In this document: one piece after another, positions 1-8,621 of the stretch
Layout: each line of letters opens with the position of its first letter
Numbering within the stretch: position 1 is the first letter of the stretch
NCBI GenBank assembly: GCA_045542595.1
Contig: JAZQLI010000002.1
Location: 1 to 64,000 of the forward strand
Direction: 5' to 3'
Length of the DNA stretch: 64,000 nucleotides
DNA from: Scatosoma sp045542595
GTDB taxonomy: Bacteria; Bacillota; Clostridia; Christensenellales; Borkfalkiaceae
Program-made: the position numbers and the translations under genes
The notes under the pieces: model-generated
Seen by the model: only the letters and a program-made list of their open reading frames with translations
What the model was told of the DNA's origin: nothing
Database searches by the model: none

Positions 1-23
1 GCGCCGTTTCTATTTTCCTTAAT

Positions 24-524
24 TTATAAAGGCTGCACCGCCTTGTTTTCATACTTTGTAAATCGTATCGTGTACCCGTTGTCTTCTATCGGCTCGCCCT
101 TGTCTACGCACACAAAATTCTCGTTTTCATCAAGGTTGGGGAAGAACACTTCCGCTCCCCCCACGGTGTCCACCTTCGTTACCAAAGCCACGTGGCAATA
201 GGGCAATAAGTTGCGGTATATTTCCCCGCCACCGATGATATAAATTTCTTCATTTTCACGCTTTTTAAGCTCGGTTTTTAACTCTTCGTAGCTGCGCACG
301 AAAATGCAGTCATCGCGTACCTGCCCCCTTGAAAGCACGATATTTACCCTATTTTTTAAGGGATTTCCGCCCGGAAAAGAGCGCAGGGTATTGCCGCCCA
401 TCACGACGGTATGCCCCATCGTCGTTTGGCGGAAAAATTTCATATCTTGGGGCAGGGAAAACATCATATCATTTCCCTTGCCGATGCCCCACTCTCTATC
501 GGCGTGTACGATGGCAATAATCAT
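24..524 (-). CDS. folA: Dihydrofolate reductase
   Basis: Reduces dihydrofolate to tetrahydrofolate with NADPH, recycling the folate oxidised by thymidylate synthase. The 166 residues match the usual 160-170. Visible are the N-terminal strand MIIAIVHADREWGIG, the substrate loop LPQDMKFFR with Asp27 at the same position as the catalytic acid of E. coli DHFR, the NADPH-binding VVMGGNT segment and the late IGGGEIY loop. It lies 9 nt downstream of thyA on the same strand, the common thyA-folA pair, and probably shares the thyA promoter. A copy of the repeated word GCGTACCTGCCCC (315-327) falls inside the reading frame. Identification is secure. Confidence 0.96.
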   Translation of the reverse strand: MIIAIVHADREWGIGKGNDMMFSLPQDMKFFRQTTMGHTVVMGGNTLRSFPGGNPLKNRVNIVLSRGQVRDDCIFVRSYEELKTELKKRENEEIYIIGGGEIYRNLLPYCHVALVTKVDTVGGAEVFFPNLDENENFVCVDKGEPIEDNGYTIRFTKYENKAVQPL

Positions 525-533
525 AATGTTTCC

Positions 534-1364
534 TTAAATGGCAACGGGGATTTTCTTGTCCAACTTTTCGTATTCGTAATCGACAAGTTGAAAGCTGTCC
601 ACCGTGAAATCGTAAAAGTTCGTAATGCTCTTATCTACGATAAGCTTGGGCGCTTTGTGTCTGGGCTTTTCAAGCACTTCTTTCACAAGCGGGATATGCC
701 GATCGTAAATATGCGCGTCGGCAATTACGTGTACGAGTTCGCCTGCTTTCAAGCCCGAAACTTGCGCAAACATGATAAGCAACACGGCGTATTGCACGAC
801 GTTCCAGTTATTTGCCGTAAGCATATCGTTGGAGCGTTGGTTTAAAATGCCGTTGAGCGTATCCCCCGAAACGTTAAACGTCATTGAATACGCGCACGGA
901 TACAAATTCATTTCGTGCAAGTCTTGGAAATTATAAATATTCGTCATTATACGGCGGCTTGCGGGATTGTTTTTTAAATCGAACAACACTCTGTCTACTT
1001 GGTCGAATTCACCTTCTTTGTATTTATGTTTAACACCCAGCTGATAGCCGTACGCCTTACCGATAGAGCCCGTTTCGTCCGCCCAACTGTCCCAAATATG
1101 CGAATGCAAATCGTGAATGTTATTACTCTTTTTTTGCCAAATCCAAAGCAGTTCGTCCACGCACGATTTAAACGCCGTACGACGAATAGTAAGAATGGGA
1201 AATTCTTCCTGTAAATTATATCTATTTACGACTCCGAATTTTTTCACCGTATGGGCAGGCGTTCCGTCTTCCCATTTAGGTCGAACGTTCAGTTCGGTAT
1301 CCCAAAATCCGTTTTCCATAATGTCTTTCATATTTTGTGCAAAAATTTCGTCTGCTCTACTCAT
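534..1364 (-). CDS. thyA: Thymidylate synthase (ThyA type)
   Basis: Methylates dUMP to dTMP with methylenetetrahydrofolate. The 276 residues are normal for ThyA. The nucleophile is Cys157 in LYPCAYSM, and the dUMP-binding QRSND follows, continuing as LTANNWNVVQYA instead of the classic LGLPFN. The Ala after the catalytic Cys (usually His) and the NNWN segment mark the divergent clostridial-type subgroup rather than a defect. N-terminal Arg-bearing NVRPKWEDGTPAHT fits the phosphate site. First gene of a two-gene unit with folA, driven by the promoter at 1397-1425. Known family; subgroup placement is my judgement. Confidence 0.96.
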   Translation of the reverse strand: MSRADEIFAQNMKDIMENGFWDTELNVRPKWEDGTPAHTVKKFGVVNRYNLQEEFPILTIRRTAFKSCVDELLWIWQKKSNNIHDLHSHIWDSWADETGSIGKAYGYQLGVKHKYKEGEFDQVDRVLFDLKNNPASRRIMTNIYNFQDLHEMNLYPCAYSMTFNVSGDTLNGILNQRSNDMLTANNWNVVQYAVLLIMFAQVSGLKAGELVHVIADAHIYDRHIPLVKEVLEKPRHKAPKLIVDKSITNFYDFTVDSFQLVDYEYEKLDKKIPVAI

Positions 1365-1396
1365 AAAGCCACCGCCTTTGTATTATTCCAAAATAA

Positions 1397-1425
1397 AGTA
1401 TAGCATATTTTCCGCTTTTCGTCAA
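1397..1425 (-). promoter_or_regulatory. Sigma-A promoter of thyA-folA
   Basis: On the minus strand TTGACG (1420-1425), a 17-nt spacer, then TATACT (1397-1402) preceded by TGC (extended -10). It sits 33 nt before the thyA start and faces away from the pgk promoter. Confidence 0.8.
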
Positions 1426-1496
1426 CGGTTACGATAAATTTTTTAAAAAATTTAGCCGCTTTGTAAAATCTTTTTTTCGTTTATTTTTGTAAAAAG

Positions 1497-1525
1497 TTGA
1501 CAAAAGAAAAAAAAACGGGTATTAT
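1497..1525 (+). promoter_or_regulatory. Sigma-A promoter of pgk
   Basis: TTGACA (1497-1502), 17-nt spacer, TATTAT (1520-1525), in an A/T-rich stretch 43 nt before the pgk ATG. The pgk ribosome site AAGGAG follows at about 1551. Confidence 0.8.
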
Positions 1526-1567
1526 ATATACGTACGAAATATTTATGTCAAGGAGAATTTCTATCTT

Positions 1568-2884
1568 ATGAACAAAAAAACGGTAAAAGATATCGAAGTG
1601 AAGGGCAAAAAAGTCCTTGTTAGATGCGATTTTAACGTACCCATGAAAGACGGCGTAATTACGGACGAAAACCGTATCGTCGGCGCACTTCCTACCATCA
1701 AATATTTGATGGAACAAGGCGCGAAAGTAGTGCTTTGCTCGCATATGGGCAAACCCCATAACGTATTCGACGACAAGCTCGAACTCAACAAAAAGGAAAA
1801 AGCGAAAATTGCAGCTCTTCCTGAAGCGGAACAAGCCGCTGCTACCGCCGAAGCTTTGGAAAAGGCGAAAAAAGACGTTAAAAAACTTACGCTTGCACCC
1901 GTTGCAGCAAGATTGAACGAATTGTTAGACGGCAAAGTTACCTTTGCTTTTGACGTAGTAGGCGACGACGCAAAGGCGAAAGTTGCCGCTTGTAAAGAAG
2001 GCGAATGCGTACTTTTGGAAAACCTTCGTTTCCATAAAGGCGAAGAAAAGAAATTCCCCGAATTTATGCAAGCGCTCGCTTCGTATGCGGACGTATACGT
2101 AAACGACGCGTTCGGTACGGCACACCGTTCGCACGCGTCCACCGCAGGTATCGTGGAAGAAGGACTTGTCCAAACGGCGGCTTGCGGATTCCTTATTGAA
2201 AAGGAACTTTCCGTGATGGCGGATACGCTTGAGAACCCCAACCGTCCTTTCGTTGCCATTTTAGGCGGCGCAAAAGTTGCGGACAAGCTCAACGTTATTT
2301 CTAACTTGCTTGAAAAATGTGATACGCTTGTTATCGGCGGCGGTATGGCGTATACGTTCATTAAAGCGAAAGGCGGTAAAATTGGTACGTCGCTTGTAGA
2401 CGACGAAAAAATTGCGTACTGCAGCGAAATGCTTGCTAAAGCGGAAAGCTTGGGTAAGAAAATCATTCTTCCCGTAGATACCGTTGCTGCAAAAGAATTC
2501 CCCAACCCTATCGACGCGGAAATCGAAACGCAAGTATTTGCGTCCAACGCTATCCCCGACGATATGATGGGCTTGGATATCGGTCCTGAAACCAAGAAAT
2601 TGTTCGCGGAAGTAGTTGCTAATGCAAAATCGGTTATTTGGAACGGCCCTATGGGCGTATTTGAAAACCCCATTTTAGCGGAAGGCACGAAAGCGGTTGC
2701 ACAGGCGCTTGCAAGCGTTTACGGCAAAGCCACGACGATTATTGGCGGCGGCGACAGCGCAGCGGCTGTGCAAGTACTTGGCTTCGCGGATAAAATGAGC
2801 CACATCTCAACGGGCGGCGGCGCTTCGTTGGAACTTTTCGAAGGCAAAGTGCTTCCCGGCATCGCTTGCTTGAACGATAAATAA
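1568..2884 (+). CDS. pgk: Phosphoglycerate kinase
   Basis: Transfers phosphate from 1,3-bisphosphoglycerate to ADP, the first ATP-yielding step of glycolysis. The signature KVLVRCDFNVPMKDG is at the N terminus, the nucleotide-binding GGAKVADKL lies near residue 235, and WNGPMGVFE plus GGGDSAAA are in the C-terminal half. At 438 residues it is about 40 longer than usual. The extra length is a Lys/Ala/Glu-rich insert (about residues 65-100) after LCSHMGKP, where most homologues have only a short loop. First gene of pgk-tpiA-gpmI. Confidence 0.97.
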   Translation: MNKKTVKDIEVKGKKVLVRCDFNVPMKDGVITDENRIVGALPTIKYLMEQGAKVVLCSHMGKPHNVFDDKLELNKKEKAKIAALPEAEQAAATAEALEKAKKDVKKLTLAPVAARLNELLDGKVTFAFDVVGDDAKAKVAACKEGECVLLENLRFHKGEEKKFPEFMQALASYADVYVNDAFGTAHRSHASTAGIVEEGLVQTAACGFLIEKELSVMADTLENPNRPFVAILGGAKVADKLNVISNLLEKCDTLVIGGGMAYTFIKAKGGKIGTSLVDDEKIAYCSEMLAKAESLGKKIILPVDTVAAKEFPNPIDAEIETQVFASNAIPDDMMGLDIGPETKKLFAEVVANAKSVIWNGPMGVFENPILAEGTKAVAQALASVYGKATTIIGGGDSAAAVQVLGFADKMSHISTGGGASLELFEGKVLPGIACLNDK

Positions 2885-2896
2885 GAATAGACTTGG

Positions 2897-2924
2897 TTGA
2901 GAGCGAAATGCGTTTCGCTCTCAA
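2897..2924 (+). other. 12-bp perfect hairpin downstream of pgk
   Basis: TTGAGAGCGAAA (2897-2908), loop TGCG, TTTCGCTCTCAA (2913-2924). It starts 12 nt after the pgk stop. There is no U run, so it is not a standard terminator. It may protect the pgk mRNA 3' end or set relative expression of pgk and tpiA. Confidence 0.7.
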
Positions 2925-2958
2925 AATACGTTAACAAACAACTTGAAAAAAATCATAA

Positions 2959-3076
2959 AAACGGTTTAGATACGAGCAAGACAAGGCGCGCGAAACTTTT
3001 CGCTGGGAGCGTACTTGGCCGTACGCGAGCAAGAAAAACGCAGCGCAACGCAGTATTTGACGTATATAAATCGTTT
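2959..3076 (+). repeat. MITE-like dispersed repeat, copy A
   Basis: A 118-bp element whose ends are near-perfect inverted repeats (AAACGGTTTA at 2959-2968, TAAATCGTTT at 3067-3076), with complementarity continuing inward. The core has GCGTAC-TTGGCC-GTACGC (from 3009). A second copy at 55217-55337 has the same ends, core hairpin and internal words. The right end touches the tpiA ribosome site, so the element forms the tpiA leader. Confidence 0.75.
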
Positions 3077-3092
3077 AAAAGGAGAATAAATT

Positions 3093-3839
3093 ATGAGAAA
3101 ACCCATCATTGCAGGTAACTGGAAAATGAACAACACCGCCTCCGAAGGCGTAGCCTTGGTGAAAGCGATTGCCCCCCTTGTAACGGAAGCAAATTGCGAC
3201 GTCGTAGTATGCGTTCCCGCTATTGATATCCCCGCTGTTAGCGAAGCTTTGAAAGGCACGAACATCAAGCTCGGCGCGGAAAACGTACACTTTGCCGAAA
3301 AAGGCGCGTATACAGGCGAAATTTCCGCCGCAATGCTTCTTGAATACGGCGTAGAATACGTTATTATCGGACACAGCGAACGCAGACAATATTTCGCGGA
3401 AACGGACGAAACGGTAAACAAGAGAACGCTTACCGCACTCAAGGCAGGGCTTACCCCTATCGTTTGCGTTGGCGAATCGTTAGAAGAAAGAGAAACGGGC
3501 AAAACGGAAGAAGTGCTTTATACCCAACTTAAAGACGGATTGAAAGATATCGAAGACATCAAAAAAATTGTTATCGCGTACGAACCCGTTTGGGCTATCG
3601 GCACAGGCAAAACGGCAACGGCGGCGCAAGCCAACGAAACCATCGCGTTTATCCGTAAAACCGTAGGCGAACTCTTCTGCCCGAAATGCGCGCAAGCACT
3701 CCGTATTCAATACGGCGGCAGTATGAACGCAGGCAACTGTAAAGAACTTATGGCAATGGAAGAAATCGACGGCGGACTTATCGGCGGCGCGTCTTTGAAA
3801 GCCCCCGATTTTGCAGCTATCGTAAACTTTGACAAATAA
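3093..3839 (+). CDS. tpiA: Triose-phosphate isomerase
   Basis: Interconverts dihydroxyacetone phosphate and glyceraldehyde 3-phosphate. The 248 residues match the family. All hallmarks are present: GNWKMNN at the N terminus with the catalytic Lys, IGHSERR with the electrophilic His, AYEPVWAIGTGKTAT with the catalytic Glu and loop 6, and the phosphate-gripping YGGSMNAGN and GGLIGGASL near the C terminus. The start is fixed by AAAAGGAG 9 nt upstream. It follows pgk after 208 nt that hold a hairpin and repeat copy A. Confidence 0.97.
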   Translation: MRKPIIAGNWKMNNTASEGVALVKAIAPLVTEANCDVVVCVPAIDIPAVSEALKGTNIKLGAENVHFAEKGAYTGEISAAMLLEYGVEYVIIGHSERRQYFAETDETVNKRTLTALKAGLTPIVCVGESLEERETGKTEEVLYTQLKDGLKDIEDIKKIVIAYEPVWAIGTGKTATAAQANETIAFIRKTVGELFCPKCAQALRIQYGGSMNAGNCKELMAMEEIDGGLIGGASLKAPDFAAIVNFDK

Positions 3840-3859
3840 GAACACGTATATAAAAAACA

Positions 3860-3894
3860 AGGGGTATGTACGCATTCAACGCGTACCTGCCCCT
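3860..3894 (+). other. Hairpin before gpmI carrying the repeated word
   Basis: AGGGGTATGTACGC (3860-3873), 7-nt loop, GCGTACCTGCCCCT (3881-3894). Thirteen of 14 positions pair, one as a wobble. The right arm is one of five exact copies of GCRTACCTGCCCC in the window. It ends 13 nt before the gpmI ribosome site and has no U run. Confidence 0.6.
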
Positions 3895-3922
3895 ATCGTT
3901 TGAAAAAAGGAGAATGGAAAGT

Positions 3923-5497
3923 ATGGCAAAAAAGCCTTATGCGATTATCATTATGGACGGTTACGGGTTAAATCCCGACTGCAACGGCAACGCCATTTGC
4001 GTAGACGGCAGTAAATACGTCAACGAATTGAAAAACAACTATCCCAGCGCGCAGCTTGGCGCAAGCGGTATGTCGGTTGGGCTTCCCGACGGACAAATGG
4101 GAAACAGCGAAGTAGGACATCTCAATATCGGTGCAGGCCGTATCGTGTATCAAGATTTAACGAAAATTACAAAAGATATAAGAAACGGCGAATTTTTCAA
4201 AAACGCCGAACTCATCCGCGCAATGCAGGCAGCAAAAAAGAACAACACCAAATTGCACTTATTCGGTTTGGTATCTACGGGCGGCGTGCATAGCCACACC
4301 GAGCATCTTTACGCCTTAGTGGAAATGGCGAAAGCGCAAGGCTTAGACAACGTGTATATTCACGCCTTTACCGACGGGCGCGACGTTGCCCCCACTTCGG
4401 GCGCGGAATTCTTGAAAGATTTACAAGCCAAGCTTGACGAACTCTCGTTCGGTAAAATCGCTTCCGTTTCGGGTAGATATTACGCAATGGATCGAGATAA
4501 CAACTGGGATAGAGAAGAAAAGGCGTACGATATGTTGACGCTTGGCACGGGCGTACAATTTGAAGGAACGGCGGAAGACGCAGCGAAAGCTTCGTATGAA
4601 AACGGCGTTACGGACGAATTTATTTTGCCCACCAACCTTACCGAACACGGTAAACCCGTAGCGCTTATCGGAAAGAACGACAGTATTATTTGCTTTAACT
4701 TCCGCCCCGACAGAGCGCGCCAAATTTCGAGAATGTTTTCGCAAGAGAAATTCCCCTTTACCGACGCAAAAACGGGTGCAACGCTCGGTTTTGAAAGAAA
4801 AACGGGTTTCCTTGCCCCCACGTACGTTGGTTTTGCGGTGTACGATTCTTCCTTTGAAAACGTAGGCGTAGCGTTCCCTCCCGACGAAATCACGAATACC
4901 TTGCCGCAATATATTGCGTCGCTTGGTATGAAACAACTGCATATCGCGGAAACGGAGAAATACGCACACGTAACGTTCTTCTTCAACGCCAAATTAGAAG
5001 CCCCCGTAGAAGGCGAAACGCGTATCGTTATTCCTTCCCCGAAGGTAGCCACGTACGATTTACAACCGGAAATGAGTGCTTACCCCGTAACCGAAAAAGT
5101 TTTAGAAGAACTTGATAAAGGCATCTACGACGTCGTTATTTTGAATTTCGCAAACTGCGATATGGTAGGTCATACAGGCGTTATGGAAGCGGCGGTAAAA
5201 GCGGTGCATACCGTTGACGAATGTGTGAAAAAGGTAACCGATAAAATTCTTGCTATGGGCGGTGCGGCACTGGTAACTGCCGACCACGGCAACGCAGACC
5301 AAATGATTGCAGCCGACGGCGAAACGGCTTTCACGCAACACACCACCTTCCCCGTACCCGTAATTTTAGTTTCGAACGAGCTTAAAAACGTAACGCTTCG
5401 CAACGACGGCGTACTTGCCGACCTTGCGCCTACGTTGCTCGATATGATGAACGTAGAAAAGCCGCAAGAAATGACGGGTAAAACGTTGATAAAATAA
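3923..5497 (+). CDS. gpmI: 2,3-bisphosphoglycerate-independent phosphoglycerate mutase
   Basis: Converts 3- to 2-phosphoglycerate using two Mn ions. From ATG 3923 it has 524 residues, close to the usual 510. N-terminal IIMDGYGLN carries the first metal Asp; NSEVGHLNIGAGR holds the catalytic Ser; GGVHSHTEHLY and HAFTDGRDVAP follow; C-terminal NFANCDMVGHTG and TADHGNADQM supply the other metal ligands. An open frame continues upstream to 3866, but AAAGGAG at 3906-3912 is correctly spaced only for 3923. Last gene of the glycolytic run. Confidence 0.96.
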   Translation: MAKKPYAIIIMDGYGLNPDCNGNAICVDGSKYVNELKNNYPSAQLGASGMSVGLPDGQMGNSEVGHLNIGAGRIVYQDLTKITKDIRNGEFFKNAELIRAMQAAKKNNTKLHLFGLVSTGGVHSHTEHLYALVEMAKAQGLDNVYIHAFTDGRDVAPTSGAEFLKDLQAKLDELSFGKIASVSGRYYAMDRDNNWDREEKAYDMLTLGTGVQFEGTAEDAAKASYENGVTDEFILPTNLTEHGKPVALIGKNDSIICFNFRPDRARQISRMFSQEKFPFTDAKTGATLGFERKTGFLAPTYVGFAVYDSSFENVGVAFPPDEITNTLPQYIASLGMKQLHIAETEKYAHVTFFFNAKLEAPVEGETRIVIPSPKVATYDLQPEMSAYPVTEKVLEELDKGIYDVVILNFANCDMVGHTGVMEAAVKAVHTVDECVKKVTDKILAMGGAALVTADHGNADQMIAADGETAFTQHTTFPVPVILVSNELKNVTLRNDGVLADLAPTLLDMMNVEKPQEMTGKTLIK

Positions 5498-5525
5498 AAA
5501 AATTAAAAAACCGCGCAAAAAATAC

Positions 5526-5554
5526 TTGCGTTCTTTTTACAAGTATGCTATAAT
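5526..5554 (+). promoter_or_regulatory. Sigma-A promoter of secG
   Basis: TTGCGT (5526-5531), 17-nt spacer, TATAAT (5549-5554) with an upstream TGC. This gives secG its own start 49 nt before the ATG, separate from the glycolytic genes. Confidence 0.8.
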
Positions 5555-5603
5555 CATTAAGTATTTTGAAAAAAGCGCATTTTTAAAAAAGGATTGAAGT
5601 AAA

Positions 5604-5930
5604 ATGTTTAACGTAATCAATTTATTAGCGGCAGCTGATTGGGATTTCATCAGTAACGCACACGAAATTGCATACTATATCGTTAGCACTACGCTAATTG
5701 TTTTGATGGCTATTGCTGCTATTGTGGCTATCGTACTCGTTTTGATGCAACCCAGCAACTCCAGCGGTATCGACGCGTTGGGTGGTTCTAGCGAAACGTT
5801 TTTCGGTAAAAACAAAGGAAAATCGATTGAAGCAAAGATGAAGAAATGGACGTGGATTTGTCTCGCCGTTTTGGTTGTCTTGTCTATCGCTTTCTATATC
5901 TTGCAGATTCCTGCAATTTGGGCAATATAA
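5604..5930 (+). CDS. secG: Protein translocase subunit SecG
   Basis: Small membrane partner of SecYE that eases preprotein export. The 108 residues show two hydrophobic segments (about 27-48 and 83-105) around the conserved cytoplasmic loop VLMQPSNSSGIDALGG and ETFFGKNKG, the family signature. The N terminus before the first segment is about 25 residues, longer than in many SecG. It precedes rnr, the conserved secG-rnr-smpB order of Firmicutes, although a terminator separates it from rnr. Confidence 0.95.
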   Translation: MFNVINLLAAADWDFISNAHEIAYYIVSTTLIVLMAIAAIVAIVLVLMQPSNSSGIDALGGSSETFFGKNKGKSIEAKMKKWTWICLAVLVVLSIAFYILQIPAIWAI

Positions 5931-5946
5931 TTACACCAAACGTATT

Positions 5947-5974
5947 GGCGGCTTACGTATAAGCCGCCTTTTTT
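5947..5974 (+). terminator. Terminator after secG
   Basis: GGCGGCTTA (5947-5955), loop CGTA, TAAGCCGCC (5960-5968), then a T run. It is 16 nt beyond the secG stop. The rnr ribosome site AAGGAGGTGA follows at 5994. Confidence 0.85.
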
Positions 5975-6008
5975 CTTCTCCTTTTACATACCAAGGAGGT
6001 GATACACT

Positions 6009-8129
6009 ATGGGCGCAAAACAGCGCATCTTCGAACAATTTGAAAACGGCACGCTCGGCAATAAAACGTTGGGCGAAATTTGTAAACTGCTGGATATCCC
6101 CTATCGCGAGCGAAACCGCTTACTCTCCCTTTTAAACGAACTTATCGACGACGGAGTTTTATACGTCGACGAAGGGGGTATGTACGGCACAAACGAACAG
6201 TTAGGCTTAATTAAAGGCATCATTTCGGGCAACGAACGCGGCTTTGCCTTTCTCGTCCCCGAAGACAAAGAAACGTACTTGGAAGATTTCTTCATCTCTC
6301 GCAACCGTTTATACGGCGCTTTGCACGGCGACGAAGTACTCGTTTGCCGCGTGTACGGTAGAGAAGGCAACGAAGCAAGCGTAGTAAAAATTTTAAAACG
6401 CGGCTATCAAACTATCGTAGGTACGTTCCGCCGCGATAAACGCGCCGGATATCTCTATCCCGACGAAAAACGTTTCTCCAGCCCCGTTTATATTCCCCTT
6501 TCGCAATGCTTTAACGTACCAAACGGAGTTAAAGCCGTAGCGAAAATCACCGAATATCCGCGCGGCAAAGCACCCGGTGGGGAAATTATAGAAGTCTTGG
6601 GTGAAGAAGACGATTTTTTCGCGGAAGAACTCTCTATTATTCGTTCGTACAACTTACGGGAAGAATTTCCGCCGCACGTAGAAAAAGAAGCGCAAAAGCA
6701 ACAACGGCGCGGCATTCGCGAAAGCGATTTTTTGCAGCGCAAAGATTTTAGAGACGAGCTTATCGTTACCATTGACGGAGAAGACACTCGCGATATCGAC
6801 GACGCCGTCTCTTTGAAAAAAACGGAAAACGGATATATACTCAGCGTGCATATCGCGGACGTTTCCCATTACGTTACGCCCCGTTCTCCACTTGATACCG
6901 AAGCTTACGAACGGGGTACAAGCGTATACTTCCCCGATAGCGTTTTGCCTATGCTCCCCAAGGCCTTGTCCAACGGCATTTGTTCTTTGAACGAAGGGGA
7001 AGACAGACTTACTCTTTCTTGCATTATGCATATCGACAAGAAAGGCGTGGTAACCCAAAGCGAAATTGTAGAAGGCGTTATCCGTTCTACGTATAAAATG
7101 ACGTATAACGAAGTAACGAAAATTCTCGACGGCGACAAACAAACGAGTGAAAAATACGCCACCGTCAAAGACATGGTACGGCTCTTTGCCGAATTGACTG
7201 CTATTTTACAAGCCCGTCGCGCCGCACGCGGCAGCGTATCACTCGACGTGAAAGAAGCGAAAATTTATTTAGACGAACACGGCGATATCGTTATTCCCGA
7301 TAATCCCCACTCGTTTTCTCACGAAATTATCGAAGCGTTTATGGTACTCGCCAACGAAACGGTTGCCGAATATATGCAGTCTATTTCCGCACCGTTTATC
7401 TATCGTATCCACGAAAAACCGACGGAAGAAAAAGCGGCTGCACTCCGCGCGTTTGCCGCGTCGCTGGGATTGACTACGCGTTTGCGCACCGACGACGTAA
7501 AGCCGTACGATTATCGCAATCTTTTAGAAAAAGCAAAAGGTTTGCCTTATTATGCGGTATTAAACCGAGTAATGCTCCGTTCTATGCAAAAGGCGCGTTA
7601 TGCCCACGAAAACGTAGGGCATTTTGGGTTGGCGAGCAGTTGTTATTGCCACTTCACGTCCCCTATCCGCCGTTACCCCGATTTATGCATTCACCGCATC
7701 ATTAAAGAAATATTACACGGAAATTACGATTTTGCCGTGCAAAAATACGGCGAATTTGTAGCGCAAGCCGCCAAACAATCGTCCGAGTGCGAACGCCGCG
7801 CCGCCGATTGCGAACGGGACGTGGACGACTTATATAAAACTATGTTTATGAGCGAGCGTATCGGCAAGGAATACGACGCCGTAATTTCAGGCGTAGCCGC
7901 CTTTGGACTGTTTGCCGAACTCCCCAACACCATTGAAGGCTTTATTCCTGTAGAGAGCCTATTCGGCACGTATACGTTTGACGAGCAAAAATTACGTTTA
8001 AACGGTACGGAGCACTCCTACGCTATCGGGGAAGAAATTCGCATTCGCGTAATCGACGTAGATTTTTACCGTAGGCGTACCGAATTTCGATTATTGCACA
8101 AAATAACCAAACGTGAGGACGGACAATGA
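6009..8129 (+). CDS. rnr: Ribonuclease R
   Basis: Processive 3'-5' exoribonuclease that degrades structured RNA and works with SmpB-tmRNA on stalled messages. The 706 residues hold, in order, an N-terminal winged-helix region (about 1-65), cold-shock domains (about 70-220), the RNB catalytic domain with DTRDIDDAVSL (about 258-268), and a C-terminal S1 domain (VISGVAAFGLFAELPNTIEG). A perfect AAGGAGGTGA precedes the start. The stop overlaps the smpB start by 4 nt (ATGA), so the two are translationally coupled. Confidence 0.96.
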   Translation: MGAKQRIFEQFENGTLGNKTLGEICKLLDIPYRERNRLLSLLNELIDDGVLYVDEGGMYGTNEQLGLIKGIISGNERGFAFLVPEDKETYLEDFFISRNRLYGALHGDEVLVCRVYGREGNEASVVKILKRGYQTIVGTFRRDKRAGYLYPDEKRFSSPVYIPLSQCFNVPNGVKAVAKITEYPRGKAPGGEIIEVLGEEDDFFAEELSIIRSYNLREEFPPHVEKEAQKQQRRGIRESDFLQRKDFRDELIVTIDGEDTRDIDDAVSLKKTENGYILSVHIADVSHYVTPRSPLDTEAYERGTSVYFPDSVLPMLPKALSNGICSLNEGEDRLTLSCIMHIDKKGVVTQSEIVEGVIRSTYKMTYNEVTKILDGDKQTSEKYATVKDMVRLFAELTAILQARRAARGSVSLDVKEAKIYLDEHGDIVIPDNPHSFSHEIIEAFMVLANETVAEYMQSISAPFIYRIHEKPTEEKAAALRAFAASLGLTTRLRTDDVKPYDYRNLLEKAKGLPYYAVLNRVMLRSMQKARYAHENVGHFGLASSCYCHFTSPIRRYPDLCIHRIIKEILHGNYDFAVQKYGEFVAQAAKQSSECERRAADCERDVDDLYKTMFMSERIGKEYDAVISGVAAFGLFAELPNTIEGFIPVESLFGTYTFDEQKLRLNGTEHSYAIGEEIRIRVIDVDFYRRRTEFRLLHKITKREDGQ

Positions 8130-8578
8130 AAATTATCGCTGTAAATAAAAGCGCTTCGTTCGAATACTTTATCGAAGAAAAATATGAAGCAGGCATTGCT
8201 TTGGAAGGCAATGAAATTAAATCGTTACGGCTTGGAAACGTGAATATGAACGACAGCTTTTGTTTTGTGATAAACGGCGAAGCGTTCGTGAAAAATATGC
8301 ATATCGCTTTTTATGAAAAATCGGACGGGTTTGCCACGAAAAACACCCGCCGCGATAGAAAATTATTATTGCATAAAAGCGAGATAGCCAAAATTACGGG
8401 AAAGGTCAACCGCCAAGGCTATACGCTAGTACCCTTAAAGCTGTATTTCAAAGACGCCTTGGTAAAAATGGAAGTGGCGCTTTGCCGCGGTAAACACACT
8501 TACGATAAAAAACAGGCGATTGCCGCACGCGACGTGAAACGCTCGGTAGACCGCGATATTAAAAACGCAGGTTTTTAA
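8126..8578 (+). CDS. smpB: SsrA-binding protein SmpB
   Basis: Binds tmRNA and guides it into the A site of stalled ribosomes. The 150-residue length and landmarks fit: GIALEGNEIKSLR near the N terminus, the KNMHIAFYE region, GYTLVPLKLYFKDALVKMEVALCRGKH with the RNA-binding strands, and a basic C-terminal tail (KKQAIAARDVKRSVDRDI). Directly coupled to rnr. The tmRNA gene itself is not within reach of the 3' side and was not found in this window. Confidence 0.96.
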   Translation: MKIIAVNKSASFEYFIEEKYEAGIALEGNEIKSLRLGNVNMNDSFCFVINGEAFVKNMHIAFYEKSDGFATKNTRRDRKLLLHKSEIAKITGKVNRQGYTLVPLKLYFKDALVKMEVALCRGKHTYDKKQAIAARDVKRSVDRDIKNAGF

Positions 8579-8593
8579 CACGTGCACAACGAT

Positions 8594-8621
8594 AACCACG
8601 CTAAAAAGCGTGGTTTTTATT
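8594..8621 (+). terminator. Terminator of rnr-smpB
   Basis: AACCACGCT (8594-8602), short A loop, AGCGTGGTT (8607-8615), then TTTAT. It overlaps the end of the convergent gene at 8617. Confidence 0.8.

Noticed and set aside
1561..2688. 375-codon open frame antisense to pgk
   Set aside because: Ser/Ala/Phe-rich shadow of the pgk frame with no ribosome site; it follows from the codon use of the real gene.
2930..2938. TTAACAA half-site near 2931 as a Rex box
   Set aside because: Only one half is present; the opposite half reads CTCAAAA-like and does not match.
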